This document shows, in pieces, positions 6,713 to 6,937 of a stretch of 6,937 nucleotides of DNA; position 1 is the stretch's first letter; every line of letters begins with the position of its first letter. The notes under the pieces were generated by a model, which was not told the DNA's origin, ran no database searches, and saw only the letters and a list, made by a program, of their open reading frames with translations. Position numbers and translations under genes: made by a program. This stretch comes from Deltaproteobacteria bacterium (GTDB lineage Bacteria; Myxococcota_A; UBA9160; JAFDET01): assembly GCA_019310195.1 (NCBI GenBank), contig JAFDET010000223.1, forward strand, positions 1 through 6,937, written 5' to 3'.

Positions 6713-6937
6713 GTGAAGATCCTGAACCGGCTGGTCGGAAAGGCCATGGGCACGTTCGTGGCGCAGGGCGTCAGCATCGATGACGAGGGTCGCCTCTGCC
6801 TCCCCGATGGCCTGACACCGGAACGCGTACAGCGCTTCATCGAGCTCTGCATGGGTCGCTCCTACCCGAACCCGCGCGATGCCATGCATGACCTGTTCAG
6901 CCGTGTCGGCGTGAACCCCAAGGCCGTAGCCATGCTG
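6713..6937 (+). CDS. Unrecognised protein, N-terminal 75 residues, runs off the right edge
   Basis: An open frame from the GTG at 6713 continues to the end of the window without a stop. The 75 residues begin MKILNRLVGKAMGTF and contain SIDDEGRLCLPDGLTPERVQRF (about 21-42) followed by a helix-like stretch with FIELCMGRSYPNPRDAM (about 42-58). No signal peptide or membrane segment is visible and I recognise no family. GGTGAGG (6694-6700) is a plausible ribosome site, though 12 nt from the start is long; a GTG at 6695 in the same frame would add six residues. Ordinary codon use and the divergent arrangement with the channel operon support a real gene rather than a shadow, although the opposite strand here also carries a short open frame. 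Confidence 0.6.
   Translation, partial: MKILNRLVGKAMGTFVAQGVSIDDEGRLCLPDGLTPERVQRFIELCMGRSYPNPRDAMHDLFSRVGVNPKAVAML

Noticed and set aside
1..6937. CRISPR array, tRNA, insertion sequence or phage signature
   Set aside because: No regularly spaced repeats, cloverleaf sequence, transposase or integrase fragment was seen on either strand.

Overview
The window is G+C-rich, dense bacterial DNA: genes abut or overlap by a few bases, codons end mostly in G or C, and non-coding gaps are under 70 bp. The gene content (acyl-CoA ligase, nitronate monooxygenase-like flavoprotein, MDR-type quinone oxidoreductase, carotenoid oxygenase, PlsC-like acyltransferase, RCK potassium channel, hemerythrin) suits a G+C-rich deltaproteobacterial/Myxococcota-like or actinobacterial lineage. 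That placement is inference. No rRNA, tRNA, CRISPR array or mobile element was seen.

Left module (1-4388), apparently lipid and redox metabolism. On the minus strand, reading leftwards from 1683, are a zinc-independent MDR quinone oxidoreductase, a short ORF holding only the C-terminal part of a carotenoid oxygenase, and a PlsC-like acyltransferase cut by the window edge. All three are linked by 4-base stop/start overlaps. Diverging from it across 65 bp, on the plus strand, are a nitronate monooxygenase-like flavoprotein (1749-2702) and an acyl-CoA ligase (2695-4388) that overlap by 8 bases. Three of these five genes carry lesions. The quinone oxidoreductase has lost a non-multiple-of-three piece just after its first ~11 codons. 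The carotenoid oxygenase is reduced to about a quarter of its normal length. The acyl-CoA ligase has a one-base deletion near 3717. Either this is a recently decaying locus or the assembly has indels.

A stem-loop at 4381-4426 contains the stop codons of both convergent genes and probably serves as a bidirectional terminator.

Right module (4420-6644, minus strand), intact: a two-TM RCK potassium channel, a hemerythrin-like protein and a membrane-tethered dual-specificity phosphatase, in that transcription order. They are joined by a 4-base overlap and then a 3-base gap, so almost certainly one operon. The combination of an NAD-type-domain channel, a possible metal/oxygen sensor and a membrane phosphatase suggests ion or redox homeostasis signalling, but no described system is recognised. 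A 9-bp perfect inverted repeat (6658-6688) lies between this operon and a divergent, unrecognised gene that runs off the right edge (6713-6937).
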